Shown one piece after another: positions 53,661 through 63,386 of a stretch of 64,000 bases of DNA (its first letter is position 1; every line of letters starts with the position of its first letter). The notes under the pieces were generated by a model that saw only the letters and a program-made list of their open reading frames with translations, was not told where the DNA came from and searched no databases. Source of the stretch: Dama dama (Eukaryota; Chordata; Mammalia; Artiodactyla; Cervidae); NCBI RefSeq assembly GCF_033118175.1, contig NC_083688.1, positions 7,213,001-7,277,000 of the forward strand, written 5' to 3'. Position numbers and translations under genes: made by a program.

Positions 53661-56600
53661 CTGATTTGGGGAGAGGAGAGAAGAACAGAAGATTAGCCTT
53701 TCTGGAAGCATGATTGTTCTAATTTGGGTTCCCTGGGAAATAGACAAGGAAAGAGACAAGCGATTCAAACGGAAGCCGTTTCTCTGGGAAGTCATCCCGG
53801 GAAGTGCCAGCAAGGCGCAGCAGCCCGTAGCGGGGTATGGTGAGTCAGGTCACCTCGAGGGCAGCTGGAGCTGAGCCTTGCTGGGGACTTGGAGCGGCTG
53901 CAGCACCGGGGCCTCAGAGCACCAGTGGGGGAGGGATGGAGGGGGTGGTGGCGTGAACTCCCTGGCACACGCAGCCTGTGATGTGCACAGGCAGAGAGGG
54001 CACCAGAGGCCAGAGAAAGCGTCCAGGTTGCAGGCGCTGGCTTTAGGAGATCAGGCTGGTGATCTACCATGTAACGGAAGGTGGACAGAGGAGCTTGGCA
54101 GGCTATGGTCCATAGGGTTGCCAAGAGTCGGACATGACTGAAGGGACTTCGCATGCGTGCATGCTCGGGAAGGTAGAGGGATGGGGCAGGTACGGATGTC
54201 TAACACAGAGGTAGTCCTCCAGTGAGTGGGAATCCCCTGCAGGTCCAGGAATGTCAAACACTTCCATGTGGCGAACACTCAGAGCCCATCCTCAAAGTTC
54301 CCACCCAACCCAAGTGCCCACCGAGCCCCATGTATGACTCAGCTTCCCTTTCCAGGCCTCCACTGAACAAATCTGGCCTCTCCAGGCTTCCCTTGTCCCA
54401 GTGCCCCAGGTTCTAAGTGAGTGAGCCAGCAGACCAATGAAGAAATTGCAGGGTCTGCCTGTGTAAGACTTACCCTCAGTTAGACGGTGAACAAAGTGCT
54501 GGGACCTTTTTAAGATGTCTCCTTTCGGTTTCACCCTCCCCACCTCCCCTCCCGGCACCTCTCCTGAATCCCAAGGCTGGGGGTTCTGCTCTTGGCACTT
54601 GACAAATCCTTAGCAGAGATGAAATTATTTTCAAGAGGGATTTAAGGCACTTGTCCCTCCCAGGCTTATCTGCTATTTTAATTTGGTGCCAAAGGAATGA
54701 ATCACTAATGGAGAAAATTTAGATGGGTAGATAGACGTTTTGCAGTCTAGGCGATCTTGATATTCTACCTGAACTATCTACCAAGTCTAGCTCCACTTCC
54801 TTCCTCTTGGACAACCCTCCCTCCCTGTCCCACGCCCCCAGATTTGCCATACCAGGGCCTGTGGCATCTTTGTCTGCTGAAGCCAGGGGTTCCCCCTGAA
54901 GGTCTTCCACATCACAGGCCCTATGGCAACAGCCAATAGCAGTGGTAGTAGAAGCGGTAGTAGCAACAGGAGCACCCAGTTGGATCCTAGGAAGAAAAAA
55001 AATAATGACTAGAGAAACGGGGGCTCCTGTCTATCAGTTACATCTGAGCTGAGGCTTCACATACATTATCCTATTTAATACTCATAAGAATAAACCCAGG
55101 ACTTCCCTGGTGATCCAGTGGTTAAGTGCCAACTCAGGTGACACGGGTTCAATCCCTGGTGTGGGAAGATCCCACATGCCTCAAGACAACTAAGCCTGCA
55201 CACCACTACTTAGGCCCACACTAGAGCCCGTGCTCCTCAATGAGAGAAGTCACCGCAATGAGAAGCCCCTGCACCCCAACAAAGAGTAGCCCCCCCTTGC
55301 GGCAACTAGAGAAAACCCTCTAGCAGCAGTGAAGACCCAGTGCAGCCAAAATAAATGAATACATAAAATTTAAAAAGAAAAAAAAAACTGAATTAAACCC
55401 ATCCTACAGATGGTGGAAAGCAAGGTTCACAGAGATTATGTAAACTGCCCAAAGATACATAGTGAGCGGAGGCGAAGCTGGAATTTTAATGGAGGCGAGT
55501 CTGTCTCTAAACTCGGGCTCTTAACCACCACGTGATGAAGATCCTAAAGCTCAGGGGGGAAGTCCTCACTTCTGTACCACTTGGCACTCACCCGGGGCTT
55601 CCAGGAAGAAGCAGGCGGGCTCGGAGAACTCGCTGTATTTAGGATTGCCAAAGGTGTAGATGGTTCTGGCGCTGAGGCAGTGGTACCCGCTGGTGTCTGG
55701 CTGGAGGGGAATCTGGACTGGCTGACCATGGGGAGTGGCTGGAAACTGGGTCTGTGTGGAGAGAGAAACAGAGGAGAGTGGGCCTGTGGGGGGAACTGGC
55801 TCCATGCAGTCAGGATGGGGTGTGTTTGGCAGGTATGGCACAGCTGGGATTCCCACAGCTTCTTTACTTGCCTTAAGGCTTAAGCATTAAGTGAGAGCAC
55901 TTCCCAACACTATCTGGCTTCTCTTCTTCGCTGAGTCTCAAGGTAGAGATGGTTTGGGTTCAAAAGCAGCCCTGCCACTCAAGGTCACTCCCAGGCACAC
56001 CCCACCAGGGCCCAGTGGTCCTCACTTTCAGGGGCAGATGCCTCAGGTTTCCTACCCTCAGGGCATGGCAAAATATTAGGGTGGAGGAAATCACCCCTGA
56101 ATATTCACTGGAAGGACGGATGCTGAAGCGGAAGCTCTAATCCTTCGGCCACCTGATGCGAAGAGCCGACTCATTGGAAAAGACCCTGATGCTGGGAAAG
56201 GTTGAAGGCAAAAGGAGAAAGGGGTGACAGAGGAAATGGTTAGATAGCATCATGGACTCAATGGACATGAATTTGAACAGACTCCGGGAGATAGTGGAGG
56301 ACAGAGGAGCCTGATGTGCTGCAGTCCATGGGGTCGCAAAGAGCTGGACCTGACTTAGTGACTAAACAACAACACAGGGGTATTCACTCAGCCATTACAG
56401 ACACAGAAAACTCCAGGGCTGCTTGTCCAACACAGTAGCCACTGGCCGCATGGGGCTATTGAACACTTGGAACGTGGCTGGTACCAACCAAGATGCGCTC
56501 CAGTATAAAATGCATACCAACTTTCATGAGAGACCAACCCAAAAATCTCAGTAATTTTTATATTAACTACATGTTGAGATGATTACATTCAATTGAATGA

Positions 56601-59600
56601 AATAAAATCTGCTGTGAAAACTAAATTCACTTGTTTCTTTTTACTTAATTGAATGTGGAATGTTTAAGTGACACAGTGTGTTCTGCATTATGTTTCTACT
56701 GGACAGTAGAAAGAACAGAAGAACACCTATGAGGTTCTTGAAGGCAAGGACCACATCAGATGAAGATCTTTGTCTCTGGGATCCAGAGTGTGCAGGAGGT
56801 CAGGAGTGTGAGTCTGGGTTCAGTAAACAACAGAATGAACAAGAAAAGGGGTCTATAGACTTTAACCTCACCTTTGTTTGAAAATAGTTTTCCTGGAACA
56901 TGGCTATGCCTCTTTGTTTACCTATTTACTTATGGCTCTTTTCATGTTACAGATAGAGCTGAATAGATGTGAGAGACACTATGGCCTGCCAAGTAAAAAA
57001 TATTTACTCTCTGGCCATTTACGGAAAAAATTTGCTAACCATAAACAAATAGATACAGACATAAGCACATGCATACACAGAAACAAGTCTGAAATTGTAT
57101 ATATGCTGCTGCTGCTAAGTCGTTTTAGTCGTGTCCGACTCTGTGCAACTCCATAGATGGCAGCCCACCAGGCTCCCCCCGTCCCTGGGATTCTCCAGGC
57201 AAGAACACTGGAGTGGGTTGCCTTTTCCTTCTCCAACGCATGAAAGTGAAAAGTGAAAGTGAAGTCATTCAGTCGTGTCCTACCCTTTGCGACCCCATGG
57301 ACTGCAGCCTACCAGGCTCCTCCGTCCATGGGATTTTCCAGGAAAGAGTACTGGAGTGGGTTGCCATTGCCTTCTCCAAATTGTATATACACCAAAGAGC
57401 TATTTGAAATCATCTCTGGATACTTTCGGTTTTCTTCCTAGAATTTATCTGAATTTTCTAGTTTTTTTTCCCAAATGAATCTGGTGCCTCAGCAAGTAGG
57501 CCTCCCAGAGCCCATCATACTTCAATCAGATTTTATTTTTTTAAAAAAGTTTCATAATGAAAACAAAAACAAAACTGCCTTGTTGTTACTAGCTGTAATA
57601 CTCAGGGGAAGGATGTCCTGGACTTGGCCCTTTGGGTGGGGGTTTGGGGCAGAGGTGAGCCACAAGTCAATCACACTGCAAAGTCAAGGGGGTGACTGCA
57701 GCAGTGAGGGGTAGGCATGGAAGGCTTCCTGGAGGAGGCATTCAGGGGCAAGGCTCGGAGGGTGAAGAGCTCGGAGGGGATCTGCTGGGAGACTGGGGAA
57801 GGGGACGCAGCTTGTGGGGGCATGAGGTGGGCTTCTCACCTTGTTCTTAGTCCCCTCCTTCCAGAAATCCACCTCATAGTTCAGATCTGGTTGGGGCACA
57901 CAAGGCGGCAGCTGGTACGTAGCATTGACAATCAGGATCTCCTCTGTCTGGTTGAACACCAGGACAGGCGGGGCTGGCTCCACTGGTGGGAACAGAACGG
58001 GACTTGTCAGGACCTTCCGCAGGTCACAGAGCACGCATGCCCCTGCCTCCAGGCAGGCCTGCTCCTCACCCAGTGCGGAAACAGTTAACCTGCCTTGACG
58101 CACGTTGTCCCTTCCCCCGGGTGCCCTTCACCTGTCCCTGGTCTGTCAGCTTCCTGCCCATCTGTATCAGTATTCTGTTGCTGCCATAACATTGCCACAA
58201 CCTTAGTGGCTTATATCAACACAGATTTATCATGTCACAGTTCTGGAGGTAAGAGTCTAGGTGGGCTTGATGGGGTTCTCAACGCTGGGTGGAAATCAAG
58301 GTGTCAGCCGGCCTGGGCTCTCCTCTGGGAACTTTGGGGGCAGAATTCACTCCCATACTCATTACTGTTGTTAGCAGATTTCAGTTCCCTGTAGCTGTAA
58401 GGCTGAGGTTTATTTCCATGCTGTTTGTTAGCCGGGAGCCTTTCTCAGCTTCTGAAGACACCTGTGCTTCTTTCTTCTTTTTCTTTTTAAAAAATTTTTT
58501 GGCCACACTGCATAGCATTATGGGAATCTTAGTTCCCCGACCTGAGACTGAACCCATGTCCCCTGTAGTTGAAACATGGAGTCTTAACCACTGGACTGCC
58601 AGGGAAGTCCCAGCACCTGCATTTCTAATCAGGTTACCCCTTCATCTTCAAAGCAGAAACACCATATTGAATCCTTCTCACATTTCAATTCTCTCTGATT
58701 TCCCCTTTTTCTACATGTCTTCTGCCTCCAGCTGGAGAAAGGTCTCTGCTTTTAAGGACTCAAGGGACTAGATTGGGCCCATTTGGATAATCCAAGATAA
58801 TCTCACTATTTTAACACCCATAAACGTAAGTAAAATCCCTTTTGCCATCTAATATTAACATTTAACATATTCATAGGTTCAGGGATTAAAGCATGAACAT
58901 CTTGGGGGGAGTCATTCTGCCTATCATGGTTCTCCGTATGATTCCTGAGAGACTGAAATTCCTGTCTCTCTCAAGGGCAACATACATTCACCCCATCCTG
59001 TGCGTGCAGGCTCAGTTGCTCATCTGTGTCCGACTCTTTGTGACCCCCATGGACTGGAGCCCACCAGGCTCCTCTGTCCATGGGATTCTCCAGGCAAGAA
59101 TACTGGAGTGGGTTGCCATTTCCTTCTCCAGGGGATCTTCCTAACCCAGGGATCGAACCTGTGTTCCCTGTGTCTCCCGCACTGGTAGGCGGATTCTTTA
59201 CCATTGAGCCATCTCACCCCGTCCCAAGGCCCCCTAGGGTCTCATCCCATTACTGCATCAACTCAAATTCCAAAATCTCATCTTCTAAAGTATCTAAATC
59301 AGGTTCAGGTGAGAGTCTGGGTCCAATGCACTCAGCATGACATCTGGATTCCTGTCCACTTGTGGACCGGTGAAAATAAAGTACAAGTTATCTGCTCCCA
59401 ATATAAGGAGGTGGGATAGGCAGCGGACAATGATCATGGACATTTTGGTTCAAATAGGGAGAAACAGGAGGTAAAATACTCACTGAGCTGAAGCAGTTTT
59501 GAAATCTAGCTACACAAACTGTATTAGATTTTTAGGCCTGGGAACTACATTTCCTTGGCTTTCAACACTGCTCTCTAGGATCTTGGTTCCACTCTCTGAA

Positions 59601-62600
59601 TAGTCCTTCTTTTTCATGAAAGATATTTGCAGCTAAATAGTTTACAGTCTGCTTCTTTCCATAGAAATTGGGGCACCAATAGCCTTCTTTCATTTCATAT
59701 TCTCTCTGCTCCTTTTCATCCAAACTGACACTATTTCTGCTGATATAAAATGCTCAAGAAGCTTATGGGTCTCCTACAGATGTCACAGGGACCTACTGCA
59801 TCTGACAGAAGCCAGTTCCACATATCTTTTTGGGAAGAGCTGTTTCTATTTTTGGTTTTAGCTAAGCTGGCTGAGGGATAACACTTCCGTTTTCTAGAGG
59901 CCCCTTGATTTGATTGAGGGGACTGTGTGTCATACCCTTAAATCTCTTCCAAGAGCCTTTTCTCTGGGCCAAACACATTGATCTGAGGTTTTAGTAAGTG
60001 GTTATACAATCACGTGGGTGTATGAATGCCCAGTTGCTTCAGTCTCGTCCAACTCTTTGCTGCCCCATGGACTGTGGCCCGCCAGGCTCCTCTGTCCACC
60101 GGGATTTCCAGGGAAGAATACTGGAGTGGGTCACTGTGCCCTCATCCAGGGCATCTTCCCCACCCAGGGATCAAACCCATGTCACCTGTGTCTCCTGCAT
60201 TGGCAAGCAGGTTTTTTATCCCTGGTGCCACCAGGAAGTCCAGGTGTATAGTTACACCCTTGGCTATTTCTCTGTGTCACACTCCTGGAAGAAATTTCTT
60301 AATTTTAGCATCTTTTGCATCTGGATAGGTTGAGAGTTGTCCAGACGTTTGAGTCCTAGCTCCTTTTTGTTTAGGCTCTTTCCTCAATTTCTCTTTCCTC
60401 CTTGCATTTTGCTATAGTTGCCAATAATAAACCAGACCATGCCTTCAATATTTTGTTTGGAAATCTTCTTGATAAAGGACCAAATTAATCATTTATGAGT
60501 TCTGTTTTCCATACACATGTAAGATACAAATTTGCTCATCGTTTTTCAGTATATAAGAGGCATCCCCCTTCCCGAAATTTTCAGTAACATATTCCTCACT
60601 TCCTTCTGTGAGGCAGTACCTTTAGTATCCATACTTCTACTAACAGTCTGCTCATGATGATTTAACTATTCTTGAAAGAGATTTATGGCTTCGTAGGTGG
60701 CTCAGTGGTAGAGAATCTGTCTGCCAACGCAGGAGAGGCAGGAGACAAGAGCTCGACTCCTGGGTTGGGGAGATCTCCTGGAGGAGGAAATAGCAACCCA
60801 TTCCAGTATCCTTGCCTGGAAAGTCCCATGGACCTGAGGGGATGTAGGCTTCCTCTATGATGTTCTTCACTTCCGAGCCCTCACTGGCAGAATCTTTAAT
60901 GTCCATTTCTACTGACAGTCTGATCAAGATTATCTAGGTTTGACTGATGGTTTGAAGATGGAGGGGGCAGTGACAAGGAATAAAGCAACAAGAGAAAATT
61001 AATATACCATTGTTCGAAGTCCAGCTGAAATGCCACTTTTTCCATGCTGCCTTCCCTGAGCACCAAACGGCAGGAGCCCTGACCACATTGGTCTTCCCTG
61101 CTCTGATTGTGCTCAGGGAAAGCATGGGGCTTCTGCAAGGTGCCACTACTTATGTGATCAGGAAACACCCACTCGACACTGATATGTATTAAAGCCCTGG
61201 GCAGGGAGCTGAGAGAAGTGGGGAGACGAGGCCCCCATAAATTTTGACCTCAAGGAGTTGGAGGAAATTAGAGGGAAAATGAAATATTCAAACTAACAAA
61301 ACTCAAGAGAGAATGTGACCAGGGTCACGGTTGAGTGCAGAAAAAAGGCAAGAAGGATCATTCAAGCCTGAGGTGTGCTCTAAGAGAATCAGAAGAGCTT
61401 TAGGGAGGAAGAAACAAAATAAATTAATTAAAAAAATAAAAAAGCCCATCTCTGCATCTGTCCCTTTATTGTTCTAATTCTTATTCCTATTCATCCATCA
61501 TTCTTCTAGGCAGACAACCTTTCTGTCTGCCTTCCCAACTTTCTTTTCGTCCATCTGTCCATCTTTCGTGACTATGCTTCTTTTCCTTCCCATCCATACA
61601 TCCTTCTCAGCTATCCTTCCTTCTTCCTAATTATCTAATCTTCCCTTCTTTCCAGCTGACATTTCTTCCTTCCTATCCATCCTGTCTTCCTAATCATTTA
61701 TACTTTCTTTCTTCCTTTCATCTAGCCAGTCAGCCTACTTTGCTATCCCTCCATCCTTCCTGTCCATCCATTGTTTTCTTTCCATGTATCTTTTCTTTTT
61801 GCTTTTCCTTTCTCCTTTGCTTCTCCTTCCCTCTCACCCACCCTTCCCTCCCTTGCCAGGCAGCCAGCCTTCCTTCTATAGTCTCTAGCCACTGACCCAT
61901 CCATCTGAGTTTCATTCCTATCCTGTGCTTCTCCACCCATACTAGTTCCTTCATAGTAAGCATTTATCCATCCTTCTAGCCTCATCCTTCCCACGCATCC
62001 ATCACTTCCTCCCTATTGCTTCCACATTTCCTTTCTTCTCATTCATCCATCCTTTTCCTCCATTTGTCAATCTACCCTGCCAGCTTCCTCCCATCCCAAT
62101 CACCGCTTCTTCCTTCTCTGTCACTCTTTCCTGCCATCCTTCATTCAATCCTTTCCTCCCCTCCCTTCAAGCCCTATTTTGTCCTCAAATATTTTGAGAA
62201 GCCTGAATGATAAATTACAGATTTCAGCTCCATGAAGCTATTGTCTGAGTATTTATACTCCCTTTCTTACTCTTGACCCAATCCAGCATCTTGTCCAAGG
62301 TCAGAAAGACGTATTTCACATCACATCTCCATCAATTACTAGCCAGTAAGTTTCTTAACTTTTTTAAGTCTTAATTTTTTAATTTTTTTAAAAACACGGG
62401 TGGATTAAAATGAACCTCACAGGCCTGTTGTGAGGGTCAGAAATAAAATACACTGGAGAAAAAATTGCTCTCCTCACTTAATGTTAACAATGGTGATTCC
62501 TGAAGGTTATAAGCATGGGGAATGTTTTCCTTCCTATTCTTCTCTCTCTTTCCCCTGAAATTTCTATGGTGTACAGAAATTATTTTTTCAACCAAAATTT

Positions 62601-62935
62601 AAAAAAAATATTTCTGAAAGAGAGAGATTGAACATTAACAAAAATAGGAATAAGTAAAGTGCTTTGTGTAGTTCATAACCAAGGTTGTATACAGTAGAAG
62701 ATCATGAACCTCATTAGTTGGAGGCACAAACAGAACTGGGTTTCCTTGGTGGCTCAGACAGTAAAGAATCTGCCTGCAATGCAGGAGACCTGGGTTTGAT
62801 CCCTGGGTTGGGAAGATCCCCTGGGAAAGGGATAGGTTACCCACTCCAGTATTCTTGCCTGGAGAATTCTGTGCTCAGAGGAACCTGGTGGGTTACAGTC
62901 CATTCAGTCACAAAGAGTCAGACACAATTGAGCGG

Positions 62936-63004
<69 letters not shown>

Positions 63005-63386
63005 CGAACTGCTGGGGCTGGCAAACGCTTCTGATTACTGGTTGCAAAGTCAGACTACTTGGACTACAGGCTGGGGCCCATGGCGGATGGCTCCAGAGCT
63101 GCCCACCGCTTTGGGGAAGTGGAGGGCAGATGGCTAGGACAGCAGTGTCACTGAGCTGAGCTCCTAGGCAGACAGCCTCCCTCTCACAGCCCCTTACCCA
63201 CCTTCAAAGAAGTAATCCATGGACTTGGACTCTACCCAGGGGGACTTGGCGCCGTGTGAAACTGCTTGCACACGCCCCTTGAACTTGTTGCACAGGTCTT
63301 GCTTCTCCAGGCACATCAGAGAACACACCAGTTCTTTGGTTCCTGCACACTTTTTCACTCTCCGCCACCTTCTGGGGGGTGCAAAG
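52881..63386 (-). CDS. IFNLR1: IFNLR1, interferon-lambda receptor 1 (partial, exons 3-7)
   Basis: Ligand-specific chain of the type III interferon receptor. With IL10RB it binds lambda interferons on epithelial cells and activates JAK1/TYK2, STAT1 and STAT2. Visible coding exons: 63202-63386, 57840-57982, 55592-55751, 54853-54986 and 52881-53660, 1402 nt in total, all phase-consistent. Exons 1 and 2 (signal peptide and most of D1) lie right of the window. Recognised segments: CAGTKELVCSLMCLEKQ (end of D1), EPAPPVLVFNQTEEI (D2), a Leu-rich transmembrane helix, and a tail with SFQPYIEPP and terminal LGHYLAR, matching the human STAT-docking tyrosines Y343 and Y517. No disabling change is seen. 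Confidence 0.96.
53661..54852 (-). other. IFNLR1: IFNLR1 intron 6
   Basis: 1.19 kb, donor CTG|GTATGG and acceptor AAATCAG. It contains a truncated Bov-tA at 54083-54165 and otherwise no recognised feature. Confidence 0.85.
54083..54165 (+). mobile_element. Truncated Bov-tA SINE
   Basis: Only the 3' part: 'ggacagaggagcttggcagg' to 'gacatgactgaagggac' and the 'gcatgcgtgcatg' tail. Confidence 0.85.
54853..54986 (-). CDS. IFNLR1: IFNLR1 exon 6 (transmembrane)
   Basis: 134 nt encoding the end of the stalk and the helix: SNWVLLLLPLLLPLLLAVAI then GPVMWKTFRGNPWLQQ to MPQAL. Starts after TTCTTCCTAG. The Trp-Lys-Thr after the helix and the GNPW motif match the human juxtamembrane segment. Length is not a multiple of three, so skipping this exon shifts the frame. 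Confidence 0.95.
55020..55560 (+). mobile_element. MIR SINE split by a CHR SINE
   Basis: The MIR left half (about 55020-55098, 'cttcacatacattatcctat') and right half (55393-55560, 'cctacagatggtggaaag') are separated by a CHR element. The 8-bp TAAACCCA at 55091-55098 and 55393-55400 is the target-site duplication. Confidence 0.75.
55099..55392 (+). mobile_element. CHR-1 SINE
   Basis: 'ggacttccctggtgatccag' head, 'cgggttcaatccctgg', a long CHR-1 body ('aagcctgcacaccac', 'agcccgtgctcctcaatg', 'gcggcaactagagaaaacc') and an A-rich tail. Confidence 0.93.
55592..55751 (-). CDS. IFNLR1: IFNLR1 exon 5
   Basis: 160 nt encoding TQFPATPHGQPVQIPLQPDT then YHCLSARTIYTFGNPKYSEF to LEAPG, second half of the D2 fibronectin III domain with its cysteines. 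Acceptor CCACACAG, donor CCCCGG|GTGAGT. Matches the human exon in phase and content. Confidence 0.95.
56080..56372 (+). mobile_element. BovB LINE 3'-end fragment
   Basis: 'acccctgaatattcactgg', 'tgatgcgaagagccgactc', 'gtgctgcagtccatgg', ending 'gactaaacaacaacac'. In IFNLR1 intron 4, antisense to the gene. Confidence 0.92.
56373..57091. other. IFNLR1 intron 4, unassigned part
   Basis: AT-rich sequence; 56400-56660 may be a decayed old repeat. No exon or RNA gene is recognised. Confidence 0.4.
57104..57377 (-). mobile_element. Bov-A2 SINE with perfect target-site duplication
   Basis: Two BovA monomers in reverse with the 'gtgaaaagtgaaagtgaagt' linker. It is flanked by AAATTGTATATA at 57092-57103 and 57378-57389, a perfect 12-bp duplication, so probably a young insertion. 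Confidence 0.95.
57840..57982 (-). CDS. IFNLR1: IFNLR1 exon 4
   Basis: 143 nt encoding EPAPPVLVFNQTEEILIVNA then TYQLPPCVPQPDLNYEVDFW to GTKNK, first half of D2. N-glycosylation sequons NQT and NAT are present. Acceptor TCCCACCAG, donor AACAAG|GTGAGA. The first codon (Val) is shared with exon 3. Confidence 0.95.
58489..58612 (-). mobile_element. CHR SINE (reverse)
   Basis: T-rich head then 'ggccacactgcatagc', 'gactgaacccatgtcccc', 'accactggactgccaggg'. Confidence 0.88.
59008..59216 (-). mobile_element. Bov-tA SINE
   Basis: Reverse-oriented: 'catctgtgtccgactctttg', 'cccagggatcgaacctgtg', 'ctttaccattgagccatc'. Confidence 0.93.
60022..60241 (-). mobile_element. Bov-tA SINE
   Basis: Reverse-oriented: 'cagtctcgtccaactctttg', 'cacccagggatcaaaccc', 'ggtgccaccaggaagtcc'. 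Confidence 0.92.
60685..60832 (+). mobile_element. Bov-tA SINE, 3'-truncated
   Basis: 'cgtaggtggctcagtggtag', 'gagctcgactcctgggttgg', ending at 'gaaagtcccatggacc'. Confidence 0.9.
61445..62170. repeat. Degenerate TTCC/ATCC pyrimidine-rich tract
   Basis: Over 700 bp of the plus strand is C/T-dominated with decayed TTCC, ATCC and TCCATCC repeats. In the IFNLR1 transcript it is purine-rich (GGAA-like). Confidence 0.8.
62737..62937 (+). mobile_element. Bov-tA SINE with microsatellite tail
   Basis: 'gtttccttggtggctcagac', 'cctgggtttgatccctggg', 'gagtcagacacaattgagc', running directly into the CA repeat. Confidence 0.94.
62938..63002. repeat. (CA)n microsatellite, about 32 copies
   Basis: Uninterrupted CA run at the 3' end of a Bov-tA. 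In the IFNLR1 pre-mRNA it is a (UG)n tract about 200 nt after the exon 3 donor. Length suggests high polymorphism. Confidence 0.97.
63202..63386 (-). CDS. IFNLR1: IFNLR1 exon 3
   Basis: 185 nt encoding FAPPRRWRRVKKCAGTKELV and onward (CSLMCLEKQDLCNKFKGRVQ) to DYFFE, end of the D1 fibronectin III domain. Acceptor CCTCAG, donor GAAG|GTGGGT. QDLCNKF has Cys where human has Tyr. The first codon is completed by exon 2, outside the window. Confidence 0.94.

Larger units (their letters stand above)
57983..63201 (-). other. IFNLR1: IFNLR1 intron 3
   Basis: 5.2-kb intron. From 58150 to about 60480 much of it reads as one or more old, undetermined mammalian repeats interrupted by younger SINEs. It also holds a 0.7-kb pyrimidine-rich tract and a long CA repeat near exon 3. 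Confidence 0.8.

Noticed and set aside
53661..53813. Extension of the IFNLR1 exon 7 frame upstream as an alternative coding start
   Set aside because: A good acceptor CCCAAATCAG sits at the homologous exon boundary and the upstream residues do not resemble the receptor; the openness is chance.
10661..63386. A novel gene system linking the two receptors
   Set aside because: Everything coding that I can support belongs to two known cytokine receptor genes and to retrotransposons; no additional conserved gene was found between them.
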